A stretch of 6,165 nt of DNA, taken from the NCBI GenBank assembly GCA_002403855.1, contig DHIO01000033.1:81883-88047 (forward strand). The letters run 5' to 3'. The notes beneath the pieces were generated by a model that saw only the letters and a program-made list of their open reading frames with translations, did not search any database and had not been told where the DNA came from. This document shows, piece after piece, positions 5,682 through 6,165 of this stretch; the first letter of the stretch is position 1; each line of letters starts with the position of its first letter. Both the position numbers and the translations under genes were made by a program. Source of the stretch: Acidimicrobiia bacterium UBA4744. Its GTDB lineage: Bacteria > Actinomycetota > Acidimicrobiia > Spongiisociales > UBA4744.

Positions 5682-6165
5682 CCCGGGTGGCCATCGCCCT
5701 CGGCTCCAACCTCGGCGACAGCATGGCGCATCTCCGGTTCGCGGCGGATGCACTGGGAGAACTCGGAGTGACCGTGTCGGTCTCCTCGCTGTACGAGACG
5801 GCTCCGATAGGCGGTCCGGAGCAAGACCCTTTCCTCAATGCCGTCATGGTGATCGATACCGATCTCGAACCCCGTCGCCTGCTCGACGAGTTGCACCGCA
5901 TCGAAGCCGAAGCCGGTCGGGTTCGAGAAGTACGGTGGGGTCCTCGGCGCCTCGACCTGGATCTCATCCTCTACGGAAGTCAACGGGCCGAGGGTGGAGG
6001 AATGGTGGTTCCCCATCCCCGCCTCGGGGAGCGGCGCTTCGTCCTGGAGCCCCTCGTGGAGGCGTGGCCGGACGCGAAGACCCCCGAAGGCATCGCGGTT
6101 GCCGAATTTCTCCCGGCGGTAGCCGATCAGGAAGTGGCTTCCCTGGGATCCTGGTGGCCCGGGCG
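5678..6165 (+). CDS. folK: 6-hydroxymethyl-7,8-dihydropterin pyrophosphokinase, 3' end outside window
   Basis: FolK transfers pyrophosphate from ATP to 6-hydroxymethyl-7,8-dihydropterin, supplying the FolP substrate. The frame opens at ATG 5678, which overlaps the folB stop as ATGA, and stays open to the window edge, giving 162 codons. Visible features are VAIALGSNLGD (4-14), YETAPIG (39-45), QDPFLNAV (49-56), the signature RWGPRRLDLDLILYG (86-100) with magnesium ligands D93 and D95, and VPHPRLGERRFVLEPL (111-126). These match the Escherichia coli enzyme residue for residue in the active site (Asp95, Asp97 there). The usual length is about 160-170 residues, so little should be missing unless a further domain is fused. 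There is no Shine-Dalgarno sequence before the ATG, so translation probably depends on coupling to folB. Confidence 0.95.
   Translation, partial: MTRVAIALGSNLGDSMAHLRFAADALGELGVTVSVSSLYETAPIGGPEQDPFLNAVMVIDTDLEPRRLLDELHRIEAEAGRVREVRWGPRRLDLDLILYGSQRAEGGGMVVPHPRLGERRFVLEPLVEAWPDAKTPEGIAVAEFLPAVADQEVASLGSWWPG

Noticed and set aside
1..6165. tRNA genes, CRISPR arrays, insertion sequences, phage or defence genes
   Set aside because: No tRNA-like fold, spaced repeat array, transposase or terminal inverted repeats were seen; coding genes fill nearly all of the window.

Overview
The window is a compact, one-directional block of housekeeping genes on the + strand. The order is tilS (3' part only), hpt, ftsH, folE, folP, an unnamed phosphatase-like gene, folB and folK (5' part, running off the right edge). 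Apart from the extra gene between folP and folB, this is the tilS-hpt-ftsH-folE-folP-folB-folK order known from Actinobacteria such as Mycobacterium. Together with the GC-rich composition and heavy use of GTG and TTG starts, it points to a high-GC actinobacterial chromosome. FtsH lacks the long C-terminal tail of the mycobacterial enzyme, so a lineage outside the mycobacteria is plausible, but the genus cannot be fixed from the sequence.

Layout. Positions 1-693 hold the end of tilS (tRNA-Ile lysidine synthetase). Its stop overlaps the GTG start of hpt (690-1217, purine salvage) by 4 bases. Next comes the only sizeable non-coding stretch, 1218-1417, about 200 bases. It has a perfect TTGACA box, two direct copies of GGCATACC 17 bases apart, a 10-bp stem-loop and an 8-bp tandem duplication, so it probably holds the promoter and control region for ftsH and the genes behind it. 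ftsH (1418-3346) encodes the membrane AAA+ zinc protease. The folate block follows with gaps of 0-36 bases: folE (3362-3958), folP (3961-4809), the phosphatase-like gene (4812-5288), folB (5325-5681) and folK (5678 to the edge).

How the genes work together. FolE, FolB, FolK and FolP give GTP to 7,8-dihydroneopterin triphosphate, 7,8-dihydroneopterin to 6-hydroxymethyl-7,8-dihydropterin, its pyrophosphate, and dihydropteroate. The dephosphorylation between FolE and FolB has no recognisable enzyme here.

The most interesting point is the gene between folP and folB. It reads as a dual-specificity-phosphatase-like domain whose signature loop has lost the catalytic Cys, the Gly and the Arg together. 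It may be a pseudophosphatase placed inside the folate operon. Everything else is conventional.
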